Source of the DNA: Halogranum rubrum
Lineage (GTDB): Archaea > Halobacteriota > Halobacteria > Halobacteriales > Haloferacaceae
Length of the DNA stretch: 64,000 bases
NCBI RefSeq assembly: GCF_900114455.1
Contig: NZ_FOTC01000001.1
Span: 769,058-833,057, forward strand
Direction of reading: 5' to 3'
The notes below the pieces were generated by a model. The model did not search any database. It was not told where the DNA came from and was given only the letters and a program-made list of their open reading frames with translations. Made by a program: the position numbers and the translations under genes. This document shows, in pieces, positions 1-7,191 of this stretch. Positions within the stretch are counted from its first letter, which is position 1, and each line of letters starts with the position of its first letter.

Positions 1-102
1 TATTCGCCGAAATCGCGAGGAAGCGACGGATTCCGAAAGCTTCAACTAGCAATCGGCGGTAGAGTGGAGTGCGCTCAGACGGGGCGTGAATGCAAGCACA
101 CC

Positions 103-177
103 GGGTTGGTGGTCTAGTCAGGTTATGACACCTCCTTGACATGGAGGAGGCCGGCAGTTCAAATCTGCCCCAACCCA
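103..177 (+). tRNA. tRNA-Val (GAC anticodon), copy 1
   Basis: A 75-nt cloverleaf can be drawn. The acceptor stem GGGTTGG pairs with CCAACCC, the anticodon arm CTCC-TTGACAT-GGAG gives anticodon GAC, and the T arm reads GGCAGTTCAAATCTGCC. The discriminator base is A and CCA is not encoded. An identical copy starts 39 nt downstream. Confidence 0.97.
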
Positions 178-216
178 CTGGCTTCTCTCCGAACCGTCGA
201 GCGATGGACGCACATC

Positions 217-291
217 GGGTTGGTGGTCTAGTCAGGTTATGACACCTCCTTGACATGGAGGAGGCCGGCAGTTCAAATCTGCCCCAACCCA
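217..291 (+). tRNA. tRNA-Val (GAC anticodon), copy 2
   Basis: This 75-nt gene is identical to the copy at 103-177, with the same GAC anticodon loop and acceptor stem. The tandem pair is separated by a 39-nt spacer and could be transcribed together. A degenerate copy of the 3' end follows at about 418-440. Confidence 0.97.
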
Positions 292-627
292 CTACATTTT
301 CGCGACGAACTTCCCGGCGAGCACCTCGTGTGCTCGCCACTCGTGAGTCGCGTGAATTCGTCCCGTTGGGAAGGTTTGAGCTCGGGAGTGAAAGGAGCGC
401 AGCAACTGGAACGACCACAGTTCAGATCTGCTCCAGCTCGCTTCTAACGGACGCGACAGTGACGAGCGGTGCGCAAGTCGCTTGCGACCTCGACACTGAA
501 GGAGATGGTCGAGGCTGACTGTAGAATCTACCATACCGGTTGTTCGGAATGTTCGTTCGAGGGGCATACGCGCCACATCTGGTCCGTCAGCAGCGTTAAT
601 TGACTGTGACGCCTACTGTTGTAGGTT
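292..627. other. Intergenic stretch after tRNA-Val pair
   Basis: Short reading frames here lack haloarchaeal protein character and are not called. The only structure I see is the tRNA-derived module at 365-441. The rest holds the upstream region of the gene starting at 628. Confidence 0.5.
365..441 (+). repeat. tRNA-Val-derived inverted/direct 3'-end module
   Basis: Positions 365-382 resemble the reverse complement of the tRNA-Val T arm and 3' end (GTTGGGAAGGTTTGAGCT). Positions 418-440 resemble the forward 3' end (CAGTTCAGATCTGCTCC at the start), with 5 mismatches in 23 against the genuine tRNA. The same layout, inverted T-arm, about 40 nt of spacer, then forward T-arm, is seen twice after the tRNA-Gly pair at 42421-42641. 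It could be a decayed attachment site or an undescribed tRNA-linked hairpin. Confidence 0.5.
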
Positions 628-855
628 ATGATCAACCACATACGACGTACGAACAGAGTGACACGTGTCGAGTACGGCCTCATGCTCATCTTCGGGACGC
701 TGTGTATCGCTGCCGCATTCGCGCCGCTCGAAGAGTCTATGCGTATCGCAACCGTCGGTACCCTCTTCGGGTTTACTGCTGGGCTGTGGGTGTCACACCT
801 CGTGCAAGTACTCCAGCGCGCTGCTGAGACGGCGAAAGCGGACGTTGTGGGGTGA
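628..855 (+). CDS. Small two-helix membrane protein, unknown function
   Basis: I do not recognise this 75-residue protein. Two hydrophobic stretches, roughly residues 17-32 and 40-58, flank a short loop, so it is probably an integral membrane hairpin with a basic N terminus. The stop is 3 nt before the start of the next gene at 859, and both have membrane segments, which suggests one transcript and perhaps a complex. The start ATG at 628 gives the only reading that keeps a basic amphipathic N terminus before the first helix. No catalytic or metal motif is visible. Confidence 0.55.
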   Translation: MINHIRRTNRVTRVEYGLMLIFGTLCIAAAFAPLEESMRIATVGTLFGFTAGLWVSHLVQVLQRAAETAKADVVG

Positions 856-858
856 CTG

Positions 859-1812
859 ATGAGCCAGCCAGAGCAACTCACAGACCAGCCTGAACGTACC
901 GCCGACGTGGAGGCCAGAGCGACTTTCCTCGACCGTATCGAGTTCCTTACCGGGGAGGACCCCACCGTGGGGTCGTTCCTCCTCGTCGTCGGAATCGTGA
1001 CCTGCGTGTTCATCGCTCTGTTTCAATTCACGCTTCCGACCCCAGTTGCGTACCTGCTTACCGCCGGTGTACTCTTCGTCACCGTCCTCAGCGCGATCGT
1101 GGCATCGCTCCTCGATAGTTTCGGTTACTTCAGTCAGCCAATCACAACCGACACTGCGGAGTCAGACAGTCATAAGCCGAGAGGTAGACCGTGGGTTCCC
1201 ACAAAGAGAGTCTCAGCACCACTGCCGCCGTTGGTCAACTTCGACGCCGAACTCCGAGCGTACGCCGATATGTACGGGGGGAACCTCCCGAACGAGTTCG
1301 ATTCGTTCATCACCGACTACCTCCGGTTGAAGACGAATACGACGAACCGTGCCACCATCGCGAGCGACCTCCGAGCCGACCTGAACCCAATTGGGACTCT
1401 CTTCGAAGCAGGTTCCGAGGGAGAACGCCTCTACGAAGACATCTCTCAACGACTCTTCCGCTACATCAGTAACAAGAGTGGTCACATCACCGTAGACCGA
1501 GTCGCGTTCTACGACGAGGGTGGCATCGAAACCGACGTCAAGACCATCAGAAACGGCCTCGCTCGCGTAGAGCTCGCAGTCACCAACCAAGGTGAACCCG
1601 CCGAAGTCGAGATTACTGTCGAACTGTACGATAGAAACGGTGTCGCCATCTCTAGTCGTACCTGTGCTGCGGGTATCGTCAGCGCCGGTGCCACAAAGGT
1701 ACTCAACACTGAGGTCTTCGTCCCTTCGGATACCGAACGCGAGGGCACGACTATCCGTATCTCGGATCCACGGCAGGCTGCTACGGACGTCAAACTTCGC
1801 GGTGAGATGTGA
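859..1812 (+). CDS. Membrane-anchored protein with soluble C-terminal domain, unknown
   Basis: This 317-residue protein is not recognised. An acidic N-terminal segment of about 40 residues is followed by two hydrophobic segments near residues 40-85. A soluble region follows, with a helical middle (about 130-210) and a C-terminal part (about 215-317) rich in alternating V/E/T strands, as in an Ig-like or beta-sandwich fold. It starts 3 nt after the small membrane protein at 628-855 and is probably co-transcribed with it. No enzymatic motif is seen. Confidence 0.7.
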   Translation: MSQPEQLTDQPERTADVEARATFLDRIEFLTGEDPTVGSFLLVVGIVTCVFIALFQFTLPTPVAYLLTAGVLFVTVLSAIVASLLDSFGYFSQPITTDTAESDSHKPRGRPWVPTKRVSAPLPPLVNFDAELRAYADMYGGNLPNEFDSFITDYLRLKTNTTNRATIASDLRADLNPIGTLFEAGSEGERLYEDISQRLFRYISNKSGHITVDRVAFYDEGGIETDVKTIRNGLARVELAVTNQGEPAEVEITVELYDRNGVAISSRTCAAGIVSAGATKVLNTEVFVPSDTEREGTTIRISDPRQAATDVKLRGEM

Positions 1813-2587
1813 GGATCGAAACGCAGTAACGATGGTCTTGCTCGACGGCGACTCGGAGTGAGCGCCACGTCGAGTACGGACGTTGGTCATCCGCCTTCAC
1901 TCCGAGGAGCGAGACAGACGACCACATCCGGCACGAAACGCCGACCGGACAGCCACACCCGGAGCGGGTGTGGCCGAATCGATGGTGGCATTCCGGTGCA
2001 GCTCACGCAATACACGTGAGCAACGGGAGAGAGACGGTTCTCGTACTTCAATCTTCACGTCGTAATATCCGTCAGGAGAGACTCCTCACGCTATTGAAAG
2101 CGCACGAACGACCGTCTCAGGACGGCCGTTCCGCGCCGGAATGCCACCGGTCGCCTGTATTCGCTCCGGGTCAAGAAACGAGCAGTCAACCGGGATTAAT
2201 GGTAGGGCGGGCAGCGGTATGCCTCTCTTGGTTCGGTGTTGCAGACACTTACATACCCACTACGTTTTGACCGTCGAACCGGGCGTCAGAGCGGGAGAGA
2301 GTTCAGTTCGATGCGAGCAAGCCGACGACGGCATCCTGCAGGTCGAACGTGCCGCTTTCAGGGTAGTTGACCCGGTCGAACAGGTAGGTGGCCTGGGTGT
2401 CGTCGACGGGCGTGTCGTCGCCGACGGATGCGTACGAGCCGTCGAGCTGTTTCTCCTACGACGTTCGCGAGACGATGTACGGAGGGTGACCACCATTTCG
2501 TCACTGGGATGCGAAGACGGCAAGCGAAAATCGACCGCTGTGGCACGAACTTTCAAGAGTCCACGCAGAGTAGGGGAACGTTGTGCT
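1813..2587. other. 775-bp gene-poor stretch with hairpin
   Basis: No intact gene is supported here. A perfect 8-bp stem CCACACCC/GGGTGTGG with a 5-nt loop lies at 1953-1973. It has no T-tract, so it may or may not act as a terminator for the operon ending at 1812. A minus-strand coding scrap is listed separately at 2303-2455. The frame open upstream of 2588 on the plus strand lacks protein-like composition and is not part of the CBS gene. Confidence 0.5.
2303..2455 (-). pseudogene. C-terminal scrap of an unidentified protein
   Basis: The minus strand reads 50 acidic, protein-like codons ending in a natural stop at 2303. Phrases such as VGDDTPVDDTQATYLFDRV and TFDLQDAVVGLLASN are typical of haloarchaeal coding. 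There is no start codon, and an in-frame TAG lies at 2456-2458 with further stops upstream, so this looks like the remaining 3' end of a deleted gene. The family is not recognised. Confidence 0.4.
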
Positions 2588-3730
2588 ATGAATATTACTG
2601 ATATCGCGATTCCGGAGTACGTCGAGGTCGAGTCCGACGAACGTCTCGGAAAGATTCGCTCTATCTTCGAGCGGGAGAACCCGAAGGGAATCATCGTCGT
2701 CGAGGACGGGGAGTACGCTGGCGTCATCGGTGAGAAACAGCTCATTCAGTCGCACATCGACGACGACACGAAGGCAGCGGCGCTGATGAAGTCCGCACCG
2801 AAGGTCGACCGGAACGAGGACGTCCGGGAGGTCGCACGGATGCTCGTCGAGGGCGACACCAAAATTGCCCCGGTCTACGAGGGCGAGAAACTCTGGGGAA
2901 CCGTCACGGGCGACGCTATCCTCGAAGCCGTCATCGACAACCTCGACGCGCTGACCGTCGACCAGATCTACACCGACGACATCATCACCGTCACCGAAGA
3001 GGACCGCATCGGCAAGGCCATCAACCGTCTTCGCGAACACGGTATCTCTCGCCTCCCCGTCGTCAACGAGAACGGAAAACTCACGGGCGTGCTGACGACT
3101 CACGACATCGTCGACTTCGTGACTCGGCGGATGAACCGCCAAGGCAAGGGCGACCGCCGCGGCGACATCGACCGGATGCTCGACCTACCGGTCTACGACC
3201 TGATGACCAGTCCCGTCTTCACGACGAACCCCGGCGAATCCGTCGACGACGCCGTCGCGAAGATGTTCGAGCGCGACGTCGCCGGTCTCGTCGTCACTCC
3301 GACGGACAGCGACGCCGAGGTCATCGGCGTGCTGACCAAGACCGACGTGCTACGCGCGCTGACCTACACCGAAGAAGAGCAGATGGACGTGCAGGTGACG
3401 AACATCGGCCTCCTCGATACGATGTCGCGAGAGTCGCTCGTCCAGTCTATCACCGAAGTGGTGGACAAGTACCAGGAGATGCAGGTTCACCACGCGCACG
3501 TGCGCTTCCACGAACACAAAGAGAAACTCCGCGGCACTCCGCTCATCCAGTCGCAGGTACGCCTCCGAACCAGTCACGGTCAGGTGGCCGGTTCGGGTGA
3601 GGGCTACGGCGCAGAACACGCCTTCCGCGTCGCCCTCGACAAACTCGAACGCAACGTCCTGGAGATGAAAGGGCTCAACGCCGACGAAGAGTACCGCGGG
3701 CAACTGCTCCGCAAACTCGGCGAACTGTAG
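2588..3730 (+). CDS. Four-CBS-domain protein with C-terminal HPF-like domain
   Basis: This 380-residue protein has four CBS motifs, at about residues 1-55, 66-118, 125-180 and 204-260. Such tandem CBS pairs usually bind adenine nucleotides. The C-terminal part (about 265-362) has the pattern of a short alpha/beta RNA-binding fold ending in an AxxxALDKLERN helix. That recalls ribosome hibernation and Y-type proteins, though this is inference from pattern. ATG 2588 is chosen because it starts the first CBS motif (MNITDIAIPE) and because upstream in-frame sequence is not protein-like. It is a single gene with no operon partner, and a cytoplasmic sensor is likely. Confidence 0.85.
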   Translation: MNITDIAIPEYVEVESDERLGKIRSIFERENPKGIIVVEDGEYAGVIGEKQLIQSHIDDDTKAAALMKSAPKVDRNEDVREVARMLVEGDTKIAPVYEGEKLWGTVTGDAILEAVIDNLDALTVDQIYTDDIITVTEEDRIGKAINRLREHGISRLPVVNENGKLTGVLTTHDIVDFVTRRMNRQGKGDRRGDIDRMLDLPVYDLMTSPVFTTNPGESVDDAVAKMFERDVAGLVVTPTDSDAEVIGVLTKTDVLRALTYTEEEQMDVQVTNIGLLDTMSRESLVQSITEVVDKYQEMQVHHAHVRFHEHKEKLRGTPLIQSQVRLRTSHGQVAGSGEGYGAEHAFRVALDKLERNVLEMKGLNADEEYRGQLLRKLGEL

Positions 3731-3797
3731 CCGTCGCTCTCGGTTCTCGGCCCTTCGAACCGCCACGACTATCTCACTTTTCAGGTCGACCGACTCG

Positions 3798-3887
3798 TCA
3801 GCGACGCCCTCTTCTCGTCAACGCGTACGCGAGGACGGTCATCAAGAGACCGAACGCGCCGACTCCGGCACCGGCTATCGTCGTCGG
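3798..3887 (-). pseudogene. Possible remnant of a C-terminal membrane anchor
   Basis: The minus strand encodes 29 codons reading TIAGAGVGAFGLLMTVLAYA followed by LTRRGRR and a stop. This is a hydrophobic helix plus basic cluster, the form of a haloarchaeal surface-protein C terminus. An in-frame stop lies directly upstream and there is no start codon, so it can only be a remnant. The rest of 3731-4092 shows nothing else that I can support. Confidence 0.3.
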
Positions 3888-4092
3888 TCAGTCGTCCATT
3901 ACTCGCATGTGTGGTAGTCGACCAAGGCATCTGATCGAATGAACTGTGGTCTACAAGAGAATAGACGAGTAGAGACGTTCGAACACACCGACCGAGAACC
4001 GTCTAGCATACAGTGTGGTACAGTGTACTCACTGCCCGAACGGTAGCAAATTTGGAGAACGTAGAAGGTGGCCGTCTCGCCGACGCCGCGAG

Positions 4093-4794
4093 TCAGAAGC
4101 CGTCGGTGCCGGTCATCCCACCGTCCGTAATCTTGAACGTCACCGACTCACCGGCGGCTTTCGCGCGGTGCTTCTCTAACGTCGCTCGGCGGTTTCCGCC
4201 GCGAAACCGGTCCAGTCGGAGCACCGCGCCGGTCCAGTGTTCGAGCGTGTGTCCACCGAGTGCGCGGGTCATATCGCTGTCGGGGTCCGAGTAGACCTGG
4301 TTCGTGAGGACGACGGCCAAGTCGTGTTTCCGCGCCAGCGACAGCAGGTGTGTCACCTGCCGGGCCACCCGGCGCAGGGACTCGCCGTCGTCACCGCCGC
4401 CACCGGTGCGTTCGAGTCGGTAGAACCCCGTCGCGCTGTCGAGGACGATGAGGTCTGCGCGTTCGGCGAACTCGGTGACGTCGCGGACGGCCTCCTCCTG
4501 TTCTTCGAAGTCGTACACTTCGGTGATGATGAGTCGCGACGTTATCTCCTCGAATTCGGTTGCGTCGTCGGTGCGCGTCTCGACGAGTTGGCGGAAGCGG
4601 TCGAGCGAGAGTCCTTCGCTGTCGATGTAGACGGCAGTTCCACCGGACGCGGCGACGTCGACGGCCGCCGCCAACGCGAGGTTGGTCTTCCCCGCCGCTG
4701 GCGGGCCGTACACCTGCGTCACGGTACCGCGCTCGAACCCACCGTCGAGGAGGTCGTCGAGCGGCGCACACCCGGTAGAGACAGACTCGCTCAC
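4093..4794 (-). CDS. radB: RadB recombinase paralog
   Basis: RadB is the short archaeal RecA/RadA paralog that assists homologous recombination by acting on RadA filaments. The protein is 233 residues from GTG 4794. A Walker A loop GPPAAGKT lies near residues 30-37 and a Walker B strand LIVLDSATG in the middle. It lacks the N-terminal helix-hairpin-helix domain of RadA, as RadB does. The GTG at 4794 (VSESVSTGCAPLDDLL) is preferred over ATG 4866, whose extra 24 residues are basic and atypical. Promoter-like TTTTTG sequence lies just upstream of 4794. It is divergent from the RuvC-like gene at 4884. Confidence 0.93.
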   Translation of the reverse strand: MSESVSTGCAPLDDLLDGGFERGTVTQVYGPPAAGKTNLALAAAVDVAASGGTAVYIDSEGLSLDRFRQLVETRTDDATEFEEITSRLIITEVYDFEEQEEAVRDVTEFAERADLIVLDSATGFYRLERTGGGGDDGESLRRVARQVTHLLSLARKHDLAVVLTNQVYSDPDSDMTRALGGHTLEHWTGAVLRLDRFRGGNRRATLEKHRAKAAGESVTFKITDGGMTGTDGF

Positions 4795-4883
4795 GGCCGA
4801 AGTTGGCGCGTTCTCCGCAAAAAGCCCTCGGTCGTCCGCTCGGTCCCCGACACGCTTTTTCTCCACCCCGGCGAACGTCGCTC

Positions 4884-5651
4884 GTGATTGTCGTCGCCAC
4901 CGATGACTTCGAACTCTACCACGAGGCCGTGGGCGAACTACGTGAACGCGGTGTCTCGTTCACGACGGTTCGACCCGACGAGGACCTCCCCGACGGAACT
5001 CGTGTCGTCATCACCGCGCCGACGGACGAACTCGAACCGAGCGACGACGACGGGAGACCCGTCCACGTCGTCGTCGACGCCGACGACGCCCGCCACGGTG
5101 TCGAAGAGGCACTCGCTGCACTCCGAAGTGACGAGGGACGAACGGTCGTCGGTGTCGACCCGGGTCCGCGTCCCGGTATCGCCGTCCTCGTCGGTGAGGT
5201 AGTCGTCGCCGCGTTTCACGTCCCACTGGCCGACGCCGTCGATGTGATTCACCGTGAAGTCGAAGACACGCCGGACGCACTCGTCCGCGTCGGCGACGGC
5301 GACCGACTCCAGAGCGCGAAACTCATCAACGACCTCACGGACGTGCGCGTCGAGATGGTCGACGAGACGGGGACGACGCCCTACCTCGGTACCGGCGCAC
5401 GAGGGATGGGAGACGTACTAGCCGCGGTCAACATCGCTCGACTGGAGGGCGAAGCCGTCGAGAACAGAGAGATCGAACCGACGCCGGGCGAACTTCAGCG
5501 CATCAAAAACGAGTCGCGAGCGCAGTCGGTGGACAACCGGACCATCGACGAGACGCTCGCTCGCCGCGTCGCCTCGGGCGAACTCACAATCGACGAGGCG
5601 CTGGAAGTCCACCGAAACGGGCAGACTCAGTCCGACGAAACCGAAGAGTAG
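4884..5651 (+). CDS. RNase H/RuvC-fold protein, putative nuclease
   Basis: The 255-residue protein starts at GTG 4884 (VIVVATDDFE). Residues 87-102 read TVVGVDPGPRPGIAVL, the first strand of RuvC/YqgF-type RNase H folds with acidic D92. A VGDGDR strand follows near 136-141. A GTGARGMGDVLAAVNIA helix near 169-185 places D177 where these enzymes carry the last metal ligand. The N-terminal 85 residues look like a small alpha/beta domain and the C-terminal 65 like charged helices. Divergence from radB, with an 89-nt gap, suggests a role in DNA recombination or repair. The fold is inferred from motifs and activity is unknown. Its stop is 2 nt from that of larC on the other strand. Confidence 0.75.
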   Translation: MIVVATDDFELYHEAVGELRERGVSFTTVRPDEDLPDGTRVVITAPTDELEPSDDDGRPVHVVVDADDARHGVEEALAALRSDEGRTVVGVDPGPRPGIAVLVGEVVVAAFHVPLADAVDVIHREVEDTPDALVRVGDGDRLQSAKLINDLTDVRVEMVDETGTTPYLGTGARGMGDVLAAVNIARLEGEAVENREIEPTPGELQRIKNESRAQSVDNRTIDETLARRVASGELTIDEALEVHRNGQTQSDETEE

Positions 5652-5653
5652 AG

Positions 5654-6991
5654 CTACTCCGTCGTCCGAACCGCTTCGACCGCCCGTCGCATCACTTCTC
5701 GAACCGAGAGGTCCGTCTCGAGGGCGACGGTGAGAGCGTCGTCGTACTCGGCGCTGTAGTCGTAGACGTCGCCTGCGGCGTCGCTGGCGACTTTGACCGC
5801 GACGTCGTACTCTTTGCCTCCAATATCGAGTGTCGCCGTCTCGAACGACCGGGAGGCGACCCACCGGTGGCCTGCACCGTGTTCCCGGACACCGAGCGTC
5901 CCCGTCTCCTCGGCCAGCGTGCGAGCGACTCGTTCGGCGTCTTCGGGTTTGACGATGACCTTCACGAGATGGCCGGGGCGGGCCTTCTTCATCGTCGCCG
6001 GGAGGATAGAGACGTCGCGAGCGCCGACGGCGGTCAAGGTCTCCTGCAGACTGCCGAGCACCTCCGGCGGCGTGTCGTCGAGATTCGTCTCCAAGACGGT
6101 TATCTCGTCGCGAGTCAGTCCGCCACCGCCGTCGCCGACGAGTGCGCGGAGGACGTTCGGGTGGTCGGGGAACGTGTAGCCACCGGCACCGTAGCCCGAA
6201 CTGTCGAGTTCGAGCGTCGGGAGACTGTCGACACCCTCGGCGAAGTGCGCGAGGATGGCCGCCCCGGTGGGGGTGAGGAGTTCGGCCTCGACGGGGCCCC
6301 CTTTCAGCGACCAGTCGGCACGCTTGGCGATTTCGACGACGGCGGGCGTCGGTACGGGGTAGACGCCGTGGGCGATGTCGACGTCGCCGCCGCCCGTCGA
6401 GAGCGGCGTCGTCACGACGCGGTCGACGCCGAGGTCCGCGAGGAGGAGACAGACGCCGACGACGTCGGCGATAGCGTCATCCGCACCGACTTCGTGAAAG
6501 TGGGTGTCGTCTAATTCGGTGCCGTGAACCGACGCCTCGGCCTCGCCGAGAATCTCGAAGACGGCGAGTGCGTCGCGTTCGACGTCGGCCGGGAGGTCCA
6601 TCTCGCCGACGAGTTCGACGACTTCGCGGTAGGTGCGGTGCGGGCCGTGGCCTTCGGCGTGTGTGTGGTCGTGCTCGTGTTGGTGGTGTTCGCGGTGTTC
6701 GTATTGGTGTTCGTCGGACTCGTGACTGTGGTCGTAGCCCTCGCCGTGAGCGTGTTCGTGACCGTTCTCCTCGGGGTCGCTGTCGCCGTGGTCACCAACT
6801 GTCTCAGTCAGCAGAACGTCGACTGTCGTCGCGAGAATCCCGTTCTTCTCGGTCGTCCCGACCTCGTAGCGAACGTTGAGTGCGTTCTCGACTGGAGAGA
6901 GCGAAGCGGGGTCGGCACCGGCCGCGACGAGTGCGGCGAGAAGCATGTCGCCGCTGGCACCCATCCGGCCGTCGAAGGCGAGTGTGCGCAT
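5654..6991 (-). CDS. larC: LarC-like nickel insertion protein
   Basis: LarC is a CTP-dependent cyclometallase that inserts nickel into the pyridinium dithiocarboxylate cofactor of lactate racemase-type enzymes. The 445-residue sequence begins MRTLAFDGRMGASGDMLLAAL, the signature N terminus of the family. It has FHEVGADDAIADVVG and LETNLDDTPPEVLG motifs further on. A His/Glu/Asp-rich insert at about residues 77-120 probably binds metal. Unlike some bacterial larC genes, this one is a single frame with no programmed shift. No larA, larB or larE is nearby, so the client enzyme lies elsewhere or differs. Confidence 0.92.
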   Translation of the reverse strand: MRTLAFDGRMGASGDMLLAALVAAGADPASLSPVENALNVRYEVGTTEKNGILATTVDVLLTETVGDHGDSDPEENGHEHAHGEGYDHSHESDEHQYEHREHHQHEHDHTHAEGHGPHRTYREVVELVGEMDLPADVERDALAVFEILGEAEASVHGTELDDTHFHEVGADDAIADVVGVCLLLADLGVDRVVTTPLSTGGGDVDIAHGVYPVPTPAVVEIAKRADWSLKGGPVEAELLTPTGAAILAHFAEGVDSLPTLELDSSGYGAGGYTFPDHPNVLRALVGDGGGGLTRDEITVLETNLDDTPPEVLGSLQETLTAVGARDVSILPATMKKARPGHLVKVIVKPEDAERVARTLAEETGTLGVREHGAGHRWVASRSFETATLDIGGKEYDVAVKVASDAAGDVYDYSAEYDDALTVALETDLSVREVMRRAVEAVRTTE

Positions 6992-7191
6992 ACCGAAGCA
7001 GTCGGACGCAAGGACAAAAGCGTCTCCGTCCGGCGGCGGGGAGAGGTCGCTTTCGTCTGCCGAACCCGGTAGGGATTTGTACGACCCAAACGTATGTGCT
7101 AACAGATGACATACATGCGATCGAAAATGGGAGGCAGCAAAGCACTTAACCGGTGCCGAGGCGGAGGAGAACGTATCCCTGCAAGTGAATC

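Noticed and set aside
1953-1973. Perfect hairpin CCACACCC-GGAGC-GGGTGTGG as a terminator
   Set aside because: No T-tract follows and it lies 140 nt from the nearest stop, so I record it only as a hairpin in the intergenic entry.
2141-2587. N-terminal extension of the CBS gene to 2141
   Set aside because: The extra 149 codons lack protein-like composition and overlap a minus-strand coding scrap. ATG 2588 begins the CBS motif.
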